Below, piece after piece: positions 35,912-43,723 of a DNA stretch of 46,811 nt. The stretch is from Streptomyces corynorhini (lineage in GTDB: Bacteria; Actinomycetota; Actinomycetes; Streptomycetales; Streptomycetaceae), in contig NZ_QQNA01000079.1 of NCBI RefSeq assembly GCF_003346515.1, forward strand, positions 1 through 46,811, read 5' to 3'. The stretch's first letter is position 1, and each line of letters opens with the position of its first letter. The notes beneath the pieces are model-generated. The model had not been told where the DNA came from, made no database searches, and saw nothing but the letters and a program-made list of their open reading frames with translations. The translations under genes and the position numbers were made by a program.

Positions 35912-37041
35912 TCACAGCAACTCGCCTTGAGGCCGCCCAGGCGGCCGTCACCGTGCTCAGCAACCGGCCGGAAGTCACCGACTGGACCCTGCGCTACTTC
36001 GGCCCTTGGTGGAACGCCACGACGGTGGACGCCGCCGCCGTGTGCACCGGGGCCGTGGTGATCGCGGACGTCAAGCCGGAGGACTACGAGGAGATCACCC
36101 TTCTGGTCCACGACGGCCGGTCTACCGAAGAGGTGGACTACGCCAAGCACCCGCTGCTGCTGGCGCAGGACGGCGAGGACATCATCGCCACGTCGCCGGA
36201 GGAAGGGATCGCCTACCGCAGCACGCCGTCCTCGGGCCGCCTCGTCCTCGCCGGTGCCGACGCTCAGCCCCTCGCCCTGGCCGCCGCGCGTCTCGCGCGG
36301 GAGGCGATCCGGGGCCGGCTCCTCCGCGACGGGTGGGCGGTGCTGCACTCCTCCGCGGTCGTCCGGCCGGAAGACGGTGCGACCCTGCTGACCTTCGGGG
36401 ACAAGGGGGCGGGGAAGACGACCACGGCGCTGCTGCTCGCCTCGCACGGCTGGCAGCTCCTCGCCAACGACCGGGTGCTGGTCCGGCCGACCGGCGAGCG
36501 GGGCGTCGAGGTCGTGCCCTGGCCGTCCGCCGCCGCGCTCGGCCTCGGCCTGCTCCACTCGCTCGGCTGGGACGAGCAGGCGCGCGAGCACCTGCGGTCC
36601 GGCGGCAGCTTCCACCCGACGCAGCACGACTCGGTGACCGAGGCGCTGCTCGCCGGCGACCACACACCGCTGTGGGAGAACGCGAGGCGGGAGCGGAAGG
36701 TCCAGGTGTTCCCGGACCAGTTCGAGGCCCTGTTCGGGGTGCCGCTGGCCACCGGCGGCCGGGCGGCCGGCCTCCTCTTCCCCCAGGTCGACGCCGACGC
36801 GGCGCCGGACGTCAGCGACGGCACCCGGACGCTGGGCGAGGCGGACTTCATGTCCGGGAAGACGGAGGACCGGTACCCCGACGTCTTCGGTCAGGCGCAG
36901 GGCGTGGACGGCGGCGGCCGGGAGAGCGCGCGGGCCGAGGTGGCGGCGCGGCTCGCCGAGCTGCCCCACCGCGCGGTCCGGCTCAGCCACGACGTCCCGG
37001 CGAGCGCCGCCGTGCTGACCAAAGTCGCCGACACGCTCTGA
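35908..37041 (+). CDS. HPr-kinase-like P-loop protein
   Basis: A 377-residue protein. The first 130 residues have no recognised domain. The core resembles HPr kinase/phosphorylase: AVLHSSAVV, a Walker A GDKGAGKTTTALLLA at residues 164-178, and GWQLLANDRVLV with the conserved acidic switch region. The remaining 180 residues are poorly conserved (WPSAAALGLGLLHSLGWDEQ, KVQVFPDQFEALFG). HprK-like kinases in gene clusters can phosphorylate serine on a peptide or protein partner; the partner here is unknown. GTG 35908 overlaps the dehydrogenase stop by 4 bp. A long hairpin at 37131 probably ends the transcript. Confidence 0.75.
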   Translation: MITATRLEAAQAAVTVLSNRPEVTDWTLRYFGPWWNATTVDAAAVCTGAVVIADVKPEDYEEITLLVHDGRSTEEVDYAKHPLLLAQDGEDIIATSPEEGIAYRSTPSSGRLVLAGADAQPLALAAARLAREAIRGRLLRDGWAVLHSSAVVRPEDGATLLTFGDKGAGKTTTALLLASHGWQLLANDRVLVRPTGERGVEVVPWPSAAALGLGLLHSLGWDEQAREHLRSGGSFHPTQHDSVTEALLAGDHTPLWENARRERKVQVFPDQFEALFGVPLATGGRAAGLLFPQVDADAAPDVSDGTRTLGEADFMSGKTEDRYPDVFGQAQGVDGGGRESARAEVAARLAELPHRAVRLSHDVPASAAVLTKVADTL

Positions 37042-37130
37042 CCCCCGGGCAAGGTTCCTGGGGTGGCCCTGGCGGTAGGCCGAAGGCCCGGCGGATCCCG
37101 ACGCTGCTGGTTTATTCGGGCTCGTGCGCG

Positions 37131-37173
37131 ACGTCGGCTCCCAAGACCTGGTGGTGGTCTTGGGAGCCGACGT
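37131..37173. terminator. Perfect 18-bp-stem hairpin after the HprK-like gene
   Basis: ACGTCGGCTCCCAAGACC (37131-37148), a TGGTGGT loop, then the exact complement (37156-37173). It lies 90 bp after the operon stop and before the transposase remnant, so it may be the operon terminator or part of the IS end. Confidence 0.65.
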
Positions 37174-37205
37174 TGTCGTATGGGGTGGGTGTGGATGTCG
37201 ACGCA

Positions 37206-37665
37206 GCCGAGTCGCCGAGCCGGACTGGTTCCGGCGCTGCGCGACCCGGGCCGAGGACTCCCGGTTCCCGAAGGCCCGCGCCAGGCGGGACGAGGTGGGC
37301 CTGCGGATCGGGACGGACGGGACGCGGCTGCTGGAAGCGGTCTTCGCTCCCGGTGCACCGCACCGGCTTCGCGCGCTCGATGAGGTCGAGATCCTGCGGC
37401 AGGTCTGGGTCCAGTACGTCCACCCCGGTGGCGGGCGAGGTGGCCAGACGGGACCCAAAAGACCGGCCGCCGGGCGCGAAGCGCCTGGTCACCCCCTATG
37501 ACATCGAGGGGCGCGGCAGCGTCAAGCGGGACACCATGTGGGACGGATACAAGGTCCATCCCACCGAGAAAGGTCCCTCTCACCGAGGGCTGCGGCACCG
37601 GCGGTCCGAACCTGATCACGAACGTGGCCACCACATCGGCGCCCACCTCACCGGCACACCACGGG
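37206..37665 (+). pseudogene. IS1182-family transposase remnant
   Basis: Three frames give consecutive pieces of a DDE transposase: AEPDWFRRCATRAEDSRF and LLEAVFAPGAPHRLRALDEV to EILRQVWVQYVHPGGG (first frame), then KRLVTPYDIEGRGSVKRDTM and WDGYKVHPTE (second frame), then GTGGPNLITNVATTSAP (third frame). The order and motifs (LRQVWVQ, TPYD, GYKVH, PNLITNVATT) are those of the middle of IS1182-type transposases. Frameshifts lie near 37425 and 37575, and both ends are missing, so it is inactive. Confidence 0.75.
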
Positions 37666-37718
37666 CCCACACCCGCACCAGCCACTTCGCAGCACTTCGC
37701 CCCGCCGAGCTGACGCTC

Positions 37719-37756
37719 GACGGTGCGAACGAAACGGCGGGGCCCGGGGGAAGATC
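37719..37756. repeat. 38-bp direct repeat, right copy (attR-like)
   Basis: The second copy of the island repeat, with one mismatch against 30195-30232. Here the sequence runs on into the right arm of a hairpin, so this copy is part of the dnaJ terminator. Confidence 0.85.
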
Positions 37757-37767
37757 CCCCGGGCCCC
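37739..37767 (-). terminator. dnaJ terminator
   Basis: GGGGCCCGGGGG (37739-37750), AAGAT loop, CCCCCGGGCCCC (37756-37767): a perfect 12-bp stem 39 bp past the dnaJ stop. Its left arm lies inside the island's right-hand repeat. Confidence 0.8.
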
Positions 37768-37805
37768 TCGGGCGGTCAAGCGCCCCACCCCGTCGAACGG
37801 GTCGC

Positions 37806-38942
37806 CTAACGCCCGTTGAACGCGTCCTTCAAGCGCGAGAACAGTCCCTGCTGACCGGGCTGGAACTGGCCCGTGGGCCGTTCCTCGCCCCGCAGCTTCG
37901 CCAGCTCGCGCAGCAGCCGCTCCTGCTCGGGGTCGAGCTTCGACGGCGTCATCACCTCGACGTGCACGATCAGGTCGCCCCGGCCGCCGCCCCGCAGGTG
38001 CGTGATGCCGCGCCCGTGCAGCGGGATCGACTGGCCGGACTGGGTGCCCGGTCTCACGTCGATGTCCTCCACGCCGTCCAGCGTCTCCAGTGGACACTTG
38101 GTGCCCAGCGACGCCGCCGTCATGGGCACGGTGACGGTGCAGTGCAGGTCGTCGCCGCGGCGCTGGAACATCGCGTGCGCCAACTCGTGGATCTCCACGT
38201 AGAGATCGCCCGCGGGGCCGCCGCCCGGACCGACCTCGCCCTCGCCCGCGAGCTGGATACGCGTGCCGTTGTCGACACCGGCCGGGATCTTGACCGTGAG
38301 GGTACGGCGCGAGCGGATACGCCCGTCGCCCGCACACTCGGGGCACGGCGTCGGCACGACCGTGCCGAAGCCCTGGCACTGCGGGCAGGGCCGCGAGGTC
38401 ATGACCTGGCCCAGGAAGGACCGGGTGACCTGCGAGACCTCGCCCCGGCCCCGGCACATGTCGCAGGTCTGGGCGGAGGTGCCGGGCGCGGCGCCCTCGC
38501 CCGAGCACGTCGTGCACACGACGGCCGTGTCGACCTGGATGTCCTTGGTCGTGCCGAAGGCCGCCTCGTTGAGGTCGATCTCCAGCCGGATCATGGCGTC
38601 CTGGCCGCGCCGGGTGCGCGAGCGCGGGCCGCGCTGCGACGCCGTGCCGAAGAACGCGTCCATGATGTCGGAGAAGTTGCCGAAGCCACCGGCGCCGAAA
38701 CCACCGGCGCCTCCCCCGCCGTTGGCCGAGAGGGGGTCGCCGCCGAGGTCGTAGACCTGCTTCTTCTGCGGGTCCGACAACACCTCGTAGGCGGCGTTGA
38801 TCTCCTTGAAACGCTCCTGCGTCTTGGGATCGGGATTGACATCCGGGTGCAGCTCGCGGGCGAGCCGCCGGAATGCCTTCTTGATCTCGTCCTGTGAAGC
38901 GTCGCGGCGCACGCCGAGTACGGCGTAGTAGTCCGTGGCCAC
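37806..38942 (-). CDS. dnaJ: Molecular chaperone DnaJ
   Basis: The Hsp40 co-chaperone that delivers substrates to DnaK. The 378-residue protein has the J domain with HPD at residues 32-34, a Gly/Phe-rich linker (NGGGGAGGFGAGGFGNFSDI), four CxxCxGxG-type zinc repeats (CTTCSGEG, CDMCRGRG, CPQCQGFG, CPECAGDG) and the C-terminal peptide-binding domain. It directly follows hrcA; the hrcA stop and dnaJ start are adjacent, so they form one heat-shock unit under CIRCE. This is the second DnaJ type of Streptomyces; a copy with dnaK and grpE is expected elsewhere. Confidence 0.96.
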   Translation of the reverse strand: MATDYYAVLGVRRDASQDEIKKAFRRLARELHPDVNPDPKTQERFKEINAAYEVLSDPQKKQVYDLGGDPLSANGGGGAGGFGAGGFGNFSDIMDAFFGTASQRGPRSRTRRGQDAMIRLEIDLNEAAFGTTKDIQVDTAVVCTTCSGEGAAPGTSAQTCDMCRGRGEVSQVTRSFLGQVMTSRPCPQCQGFGTVVPTPCPECAGDGRIRSRRTLTVKIPAGVDNGTRIQLAGEGEVGPGGGPAGDLYVEIHELAHAMFQRRGDDLHCTVTVPMTAASLGTKCPLETLDGVEDIDVRPGTQSGQSIPLHGRGITHLRGGGRGDLIVHVEVMTPSKLDPEQERLLRELAKLRGEERPTGQFQPGQQGLFSRLKDAFNGR

Positions 38943-39959
38943 TTACGACTCCGCCAGGATCTGTCCGACGTAACGTGCCACTGCGCGTACCGCTCCCATC
39001 GTTCCGGGGTAGTCCATGCGGGTCGGTCCGACCACGCCGAGTTTTGCGACTGCCTCGTCGCCCGAACCGTAGCCGACCGCGACGACGGACGTGGAGTTGA
39101 GGCCCTCATGGGCGTTCTCGTGCCCGATACGTACGGTCATGCCCGGGTCGGCCGCCTCACCGAGCAGCTTGAGGAGCACCACATGCTCCTCCAGCGCCTC
39201 CAGCACCGGCCGGATGGTCAGAGGGAAGTCGTGTCCGAAGCGGGTGATGTTGGCGGTACCGCCGATCATCAGCCGCTCCTCGGTCTCCTCGACCAGGGTT
39301 TCCAGCAGGATCGCGAGCACCGTGGAGACGGTCCCGCGGTCCTCCTGCTCGAACGAGTCGGGCAGGTCCTGCACCAGCTGCGGGACGTCCGCGAAGCGGC
39401 GTCCGACGATCCGGCTGTTGAGCCGCGCCCGCAGGTCCGCGAGCGACGTCTCGCCGAAGGGCGCGGGACAGTCGACCATACGCTGCTCGACCCGTCCGGT
39501 GTCCGTGATCAGGACGAGCATCAGCCGGGCGGGCGCGAGCGCCAGCAGCTCCACGTGCCGCACCGTCGAGCGGGTCAGCGAAGGGTACTGGACGACGGCG
39601 ACCTGCCGGGTCAGCTGCGCCAGCAGCCGCACCGTACGGGCCACGACGTCGTCGAGGTCGACAGCGCCGTCCAGCAGATTCTGGATGGCGCGGCGCTCGG
39701 GCAGCGACAGGGGCTTGACCCCGGCCAGCCGGTCGACGAAGAGCCGGTAGCCCTTGTCGGTCGGGATGCGCCCGGCGCTGGTGTGCGGCTGGGCGATGAA
39801 GCCCTCGTCCTCCAGCACCGCCATGTCGTTGCGGACGGTGGCGGGGGAGACACCGAGCTTGTGCCGCTCGGTGAGCGCCTTGGAGCCGACGGGCTCCTCC
39901 GTGCCGACGTAGTCCTGGACGATCGCGCGCAGCACCTCAAGCCTGCGTTCGCTGAGCAT
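38943..39959 (-). CDS. hrcA: Heat-inducible repressor HrcA
   Basis: Represses class I heat-shock genes by binding CIRCE; GroEL keeps it active in the absence of stress. The 338-residue protein begins [20 protein letters not shown] with a winged helix ([34 protein letters not shown]) and continues with a GAF-like dimer region. GGAGG lies 8 nt before ATG 39959. The CIRCE element is in its own promoter at 39996, which shows autoregulation. dnaJ follows. Confidence 0.95.
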   Translation of the reverse strand: MLSERRLEVLRAIVQDYVGTEEPVGSKALTERHKLGVSPATVRNDMAVLEDEGFIAQPHTSAGRIPTDKGYRLFVDRLAGVKPLSLPERRAIQNLLDGAVDLDDVVARTVRLLAQLTRQVAVVQYPSLTRSTVRHVELLALAPARLMLVLITDTGRVEQRMVDCPAPFGETSLADLRARLNSRIVGRRFADVPQLVQDLPDSFEQEDRGTVSTVLAILLETLVEETEERLMIGGTANITRFGHDFPLTIRPVLEALEEHVVLLKLLGEAADPGMTVRIGHENAHEGLNSTSVVAVGYGSGDEAVAKLGVVGPTRMDYPGTMGAVRAVARYVGQILAES

Positions 39960-39995
39960 GCGGCACACCTCCAGCTGTCGTCCGTCGGAATCTGC

Positions 39996-40022
39996 TTGGC
40001 ACTCGCTCACAGGGAGTGCCAG
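39996..40022. promoter_or_regulatory. CIRCE operator of hrcA-dnaJ
   Basis: TTGGCACTC (39996-40004), 9-nt spacer, GAGTGCCAG (40014-40022), close to the consensus TTAGCACTC-N9-GAGTGCTAA. It is 37 bp upstream of the hrcA start codon. HrcA bound here would shut off the operon. Confidence 0.92.
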
Positions 40023-40033
40023 TACTCCCTGTG
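40008..40033. promoter_or_regulatory. Second dyad overlapping CIRCE
   Basis: CACAGGGAGT (40008-40017) and ACTCCCTGTG (40024-40033) form a perfect 10-bp dyad with a 6-nt centre. It shares bases with the right half of CIRCE, so HrcA and another factor could not bind both at once. No factor is identified. Confidence 0.5.
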
Positions 40034-40133
40034 TCAGTGTACGGCCGGGAACCGCACCCCTAGCAAGGGCGGCCGACCACGCTGCCCGCCCGTCACCCGG
40101 ACCGGCGCCGGGTGACTCCCGTAGCGTCCCGGT

Positions 40134-40856
40134 ATGGACGTCCATTGGGAAGAGCACGGGTGGGAAGAGCTGGCTCCGGGGGTCGGGCGGCGGCGGCTGC
40201 CGCGCTGGGACGCGACGGTGGGCCTGGTGGCCGGGGAGGACGGGGTCCTGCTGTTCGACACTGGCTCCTCGGTCCGCGAGGGCGCCGAACTCCACGCGCA
40301 GGTCAGGTCGCTGCTCGGCGGGCGGCGCGTGACGCATGTCGCACTCAGCCATCCGCACTTCGATCATGTGCTGGGTACGGCCGCGTTCGCGGGGGCGGTG
40401 GTGTACGGCCCGGCGGGCATGGCGCAGGTGCTGGCCGCAGGCGGTGAGGAGCTGTACGGGGACGCCGTGCGGGAGGGCGCGGACCCGGCCGAGTCGGCGG
40501 CGGCGGTGCGGCTGCTGGAGCCACCCGGGCACGCGGTGGCCGGGGAGCTGACGCTGGACCTGGGCGGCCGGCGGGTGCTGCTGGCGAACGCGGGCCCCGG
40601 GCACACCGGGCACGATCTGGCGATGCTGGCACCGGGCTACCCGGGGGTCGTCTTCTGCGGCGATCTCGTCGAGGAGTCCGGCGAGCCGCAGGCAGGACCG
40701 GACGCGGTCCCGGCGGGCTGGCCGGCGGCCCTGGACCGGCTGCTCGCGCTGGGCGGCTCGGACGCGCTGTACGTGCCGGGGCACGGGGCGGTGGTGGACG
40801 CGGTGTTCGTACGGGAGCAACGCGACGCGCTGATCGCGCGGTTCGGCGTGTCGTAG
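40134..40856 (+). CDS. MBL-fold metallo-hydrolase
   Basis: A 240-residue soluble hydrolase. HPHFDH near residues 73-78 is the metal-binding motif, with [19 protein letters not shown] and [10 protein letters not shown] supplying further ligands. TAGCGT lies 6 nt before ATG 40134 and no Shine-Dalgarno is seen, which suggests a leaderless mRNA. The substrate is unknown; related proteins hydrolyse glutathione thioesters, lactones or phosphodiesters. It is divergent from hrcA. Confidence 0.9.
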   Translation: MDVHWEEHGWEELAPGVGRRRLPRWDATVGLVAGEDGVLLFDTGSSVREGAELHAQVRSLLGGRRVTHVALSHPHFDHVLGTAAFAGAVVYGPAGMAQVLAAGGEELYGDAVREGADPAESAAAVRLLEPPGHAVAGELTLDLGGRRVLLANAGPGHTGHDLAMLAPGYPGVVFCGDLVEESGEPQAGPDAVPAGWPAALDRLLALGGSDALYVPGHGAVVDAVFVREQRDALIARFGVS

Positions 40857-40888
40857 CCTCCGCGCGCGTGGGCGCCTATCGTCTTCGG

Positions 40889-41725
40889 ATGCGCAGCTAC
40901 AGCCCCGATCTGACCCCGCCGTGGAAGAAGCGGTCCGCCCCCGTGCCGGAGGTGCCCGCGGAACCGGACCTGGTGGTCGAGGAGGTGTCCACGGGCTTCT
41001 GCGGCGCGGTGATCCGCTGCGAGAAGACCGCGGAGGGCCCGACGGTCACTCTTGAGGACCGCTTCTCCAAACACCGGGTTTTCCCGCTGGTGCCGGGCGG
41101 CTTCCTGCTGGAGGGCCGGGTGGTGACCCTGGTACGCCCCTCGGCCGCCGCACCGGGCCGGGCCGCGGGTTCCGCCCGTACGGCCTCCGGCTCGGTCGCT
41201 GTCCCGGGCGCGCGGGCGCGGGTCGCCAGGGCGGGGCGCATCTACGTGGAGGGGCGGCACGACGCGGAGCTGGTCGAGAAGGTCTGGGGCGACGACCTGC
41301 GCATCGAGGGGGTGGTGGTGGAGTACCTCGGCGGCATCGACGACCTCCCCGCCATCGTCACCGAGTTCGCCCCGGCCCCGGACGCGCGCCTGGGCGTCCT
41401 GGTCGACCACCTGGTCCCCGGCTCGAAGGAGTCCCGTATCGCGGCGTCGGTGACGGGCGCGGACGCCTTGGTGGTGGGCCACCCGTACATCGACGTCTGG
41501 GAGGCCGTGAAGCCGTCCTCGGTGGGCATCGCGGCGTGGCCCAGGGTGCCGAGGGGCGAGGACTGGAAGACGGGCGTGTGCCGGGCGCTGGGCTGGCCTC
41601 AGAACACGGGCGCGGCCTGGCAGCACATCCTGTCGAGGGTGCACTCGTACAAGGACCTGGAACCGGCGCTGCTGGGGCGGGTGGAGGAGCTGATCGACTT
41701 CGTCACGGCCGGTAGTGACGCCTGA
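40889..41725 (+). CDS. DUF3097 family protein
   Basis: A 278-residue actinobacterial protein. It opens [20 protein letters not shown], with [20 protein letters not shown] and a later [50 protein letters not shown] and [15 protein letters not shown]. The middle looks Toprim-like (the VEG..D start and a later LVDH), which would bind Mg2+ and nucleic acid; this is an inference. TATCGT stands 6 nt before ATG 40889 with no ribosome-binding site. It overlaps the convergent Uma2 gene by 23 bp. Confidence 0.85.
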   Translation: MRSYSPDLTPPWKKRSAPVPEVPAEPDLVVEEVSTGFCGAVIRCEKTAEGPTVTLEDRFSKHRVFPLVPGGFLLEGRVVTLVRPSAAAPGRAAGSARTASGSVAVPGARARVARAGRIYVEGRHDAELVEKVWGDDLRIEGVVVEYLGGIDDLPAIVTEFAPAPDARLGVLVDHLVPGSKESRIAASVTGADALVVGHPYIDVWEAVKPSSVGIAAWPRVPRGEDWKTGVCRALGWPQNTGAAWQHILSRVHSYKDLEPALLGRVEELIDFVTAGSDA

Positions 41726-42293
41726 TGTCGGGAAGCGTCTCGAAATCAGAGGTGTCCAGCTCGACACCGAGCATCTCCAGCGTGGCGGTCTCGCCGAATT
41801 TGGTGGTCCGCGTTGTCCGGTAGTCGGCGGCCTCCCCCTTGCGGGCCGGCTCGGTGAGCAGCAGGCAGAGCGCTGCCATGGGGTCGATGATCAGATAGGC
41901 GGGCACCCCGCCCGCCGCGTACATGGAGCGCTTGATTCCGTAGTCGCGGTCCACGCTGGTCTTGGAGACCACTTCCACCAGCAGGGTGACGGCGGGGGCG
42001 GGGATGAGCCGCCCGGGGCCGTCCTCGGCGCCCCGGGCGAGCACGACGAGATCGGGCTGGGGTTCGCTCGTCTCGCCGGGGATGGCGATGTCCTGGGTCT
42101 GGAGCCGCCTCCAGCGTTTACGCGGGATCTGGTCCTGCACGGACTCCACGATTCCGTTGTGGACCCGGTCGGGCCCGGCCATCATCACAATGTCCCCCCT
42201 GAGGAGTTCCGCCTTGTATCCCTCGGGGACCTCAAGGTCCTCGAAGAACGTGGCGATGCTGCTGGTGATCGGTCGCTCATCCACAGCGGTCAT
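41703..42293 (-). CDS. Uma2-family endonuclease-like protein (DUF820)
   Basis: A 196-residue protein of the Uma2 group with a restriction-enzyme-like fold. Conserved parts are GYKAELLRGDIVMMAG, PQPDLVVLARG (Asp), TLLVEVVSKTSVDRDYGIKR (Glu and following basic residues) and MYAAGGVPAYLIID. GGAGG lies 9 nt before ATG 42293. These genes are numerous in Streptomyces and their role is unclear; nuclease activity is not proven for most. Confidence 0.88.
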   Translation of the reverse strand: MTAVDERPITSSIATFFEDLEVPEGYKAELLRGDIVMMAGPDRVHNGIVESVQDQIPRKRWRRLQTQDIAIPGETSEPQPDLVVLARGAEDGPGRLIPAPAVTLLVEVVSKTSVDRDYGIKRSMYAAGGVPAYLIIDPMAALCLLLTEPARKGEAADYRTTRTTKFGETATLEMLGVELDTSDFETLPDIRRHYRP

Positions 42294-42394
42294 CTCCGTG
42301 AACCTCCACATTCCGCCGCTTCTGTTGGCAGCAGACTAGGAAAACAGGGTAAGCAGCCGCGCCCGATCCCGCCGGGATTCACCCCGGCGAGTGA

Positions 42395-43627
42395 TCAGTC
42401 CACCAGGTCCCTGACGACCGCGTCCGCCAGCAGCCTCCCCCGCAGCGTCAGCACCGCACGGCCCCGCGTGTAAGGACCGGCTTCCAGGAGGCCGTCCCTT
42501 ACCGCGCGGTCGGCCGCCGCCGCACCCGCGGGGTTCAGCAGGGACAGCTCGCAGCCGTCCGCCAGGCGCAGTTCCAGCAGGACGCGCTCCACACGGCGGT
42601 CCTCGTCGGTGAGGATCTCGCGGCCCGCGCCCGGTGAGCGGCCCTCCGCGAGCGCCTGGGCGTACGCGCCGGGGTGCTTCACGTTCCACCAGCGCACGCC
42701 GCCCATGTGGCTGTGGGCGCCGGGGCCCGCGCCCCACCAGTCGGCGCCGCGCCAGTACAGCTCGTTGTGGAGGCAGCGGGCGGCCTCGGAGGTGGCCCAG
42801 TTGGACACCTCGTACCAGGAGAAGCCCGCCTCGGCGAGCGCCCGGTCCGCGATCAGATAGCGGTCGGCGTGCTCGTCGTCGTCCGTCATCGGGACCTCGC
42901 CGCGCCGGATGCGCCGGGCCAGCTGAGTGCCCTCCTCGACGATCAGCGCGTACGCCGAGATGTGGTCGGGGGCGGCGCCGAGCGCCGCCGCGAGGGTGTC
43001 GCGCCAGTCGTCGTCGCTCTCCCCCGGCGTGCCGTAGATCAGGTCGAGGTTGACGTGGTCGAATCCGGCCGCGCGGGCCTCCGCCACGCACGCCTCGGGG
43101 CGCCCGGGGGTGTGCGTACGGTCCAGGACCTTCAGCACGTGCTGCTTGGCGCTCTGCATCCCGAAGGAGATCCGGTTGAAGCCGCCCTCCCGCAGGGCCG
43201 CCAGATACGCCGGATCGACCGATTCCGGGTTGGCCTCGGTGGTGATCTCGGCGTCGTCCGCGAGCCCGAACTCGTCGCGGATCGTCCCCAGCATCCGTAC
43301 GAGGTCCCCGGCGGCGAGCAGCGTCGGGGTGCCGCCTCCGACGAAGACGGTACGGACCGGCCGGGGGTCGTCGCCCAGCACCTTCCTGGCCAGCCGGACC
43401 TCGTCGGCGAGGGTCTCGGCGTAGTTGTCGCGGGAGGCCAGGACACCGCCGGAACCGCGCAGCTCGGTCGCCGTGTACGTGTTGAAGTCGCAGTAGCCGC
43501 AGCGGGTCGCGCAGTACGGAACGTGCAGGTAGAAGCCGAGCGGCCGGTCCGCCGCGCCCGCCAGCGCGTGCGGGGGCAGCGCGCCGGTCTCGGGCATGGG
43601 GTCACCGTCGGGCAGTGCGGAAGGCAT
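42395..43627 (-). CDS. hemW: Radical SAM heme chaperone HemW (coproporphyrinogen III oxidase-like)
   Basis: Inserts heme into target proteins; older annotation calls it HemN. The 410-residue protein has the radical SAM cluster CATRCGYC at residues 39-46, FVGGGTPTLL, EITTEANPESVD, GFNRISFGMQSAKQHVLKVL and NLDLIYGTPGE. ATG 43627 (MPSALPDG) is chosen because family proteins begin similarly; a GTG at 43663 is possible. It is in the hrcA-dnaJ neighbourhood, as in other actinobacteria. Confidence 0.93.
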   Translation of the reverse strand: MPSALPDGDPMPETGALPPHALAGAADRPLGFYLHVPYCATRCGYCDFNTYTATELRGSGGVLASRDNYAETLADEVRLARKVLGDDPRPVRTVFVGGGTPTLLAAGDLVRMLGTIRDEFGLADDAEITTEANPESVDPAYLAALREGGFNRISFGMQSAKQHVLKVLDRTHTPGRPEACVAEARAAGFDHVNLDLIYGTPGESDDDWRDTLAAALGAAPDHISAYALIVEEGTQLARRIRRGEVPMTDDDEHADRYLIADRALAEAGFSWYEVSNWATSEAARCLHNELYWRGADWWGAGPGAHSHMGGVRWWNVKHPGAYAQALAEGRSPGAGREILTDEDRRVERVLLELRLADGCELSLLNPAGAAAADRAVRDGLLEAGPYTRGRAVLTLRGRLLADAVVRDLVD

Positions 43628-43723
43628 GTCCCCAGTGTCCCGTACGGGCGCGGTGTCCGGCACCGCCCGGCCGCCCGAACGGGAGGTCCGCCACCGCCCG
43701 CCCGTACGGGAATCCGGCCCGGC

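Larger units (their letters stand above)
30195..37756. mobile_element. Genomic island between nmo and dnaJ, 7.5 kb
   Basis: The segment is bounded by 38-bp direct repeats and splits the minus-strand chain hrcA-dnaJ from nmo-rsmE. Inside lie regulatory, kinase and dehydrogenase-like genes, a decayed gene, and an IS1182-type remnant. Codon use is visibly less GC-rich in the 30.8-34 kb part and includes a TTA codon. No integrase, replication or transfer gene is recognised, so it is either a cargo unit left after deletion or a cassette moved by another element. About 540 bp at its left edge hold only tiny candidate genes. Confidence 0.7.

Noticed and set aside
36006..38897. A 963-codon plus-strand open frame across the HprK-like gene, the IS remnant and dnaJ
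   Set aside because: It is a shadow in GC-rich DNA: it is antisense to dnaJ, is Arg/Gly/Pro-rich and has no motif except a short transposase piece.
43628..43723. Gap between hemW and the SpoIIE-type gene checked for a small RNA or terminator
   Set aside because: Only GC-rich sequence with a weak CCGTACGGG palindrome; nothing strong enough to call.
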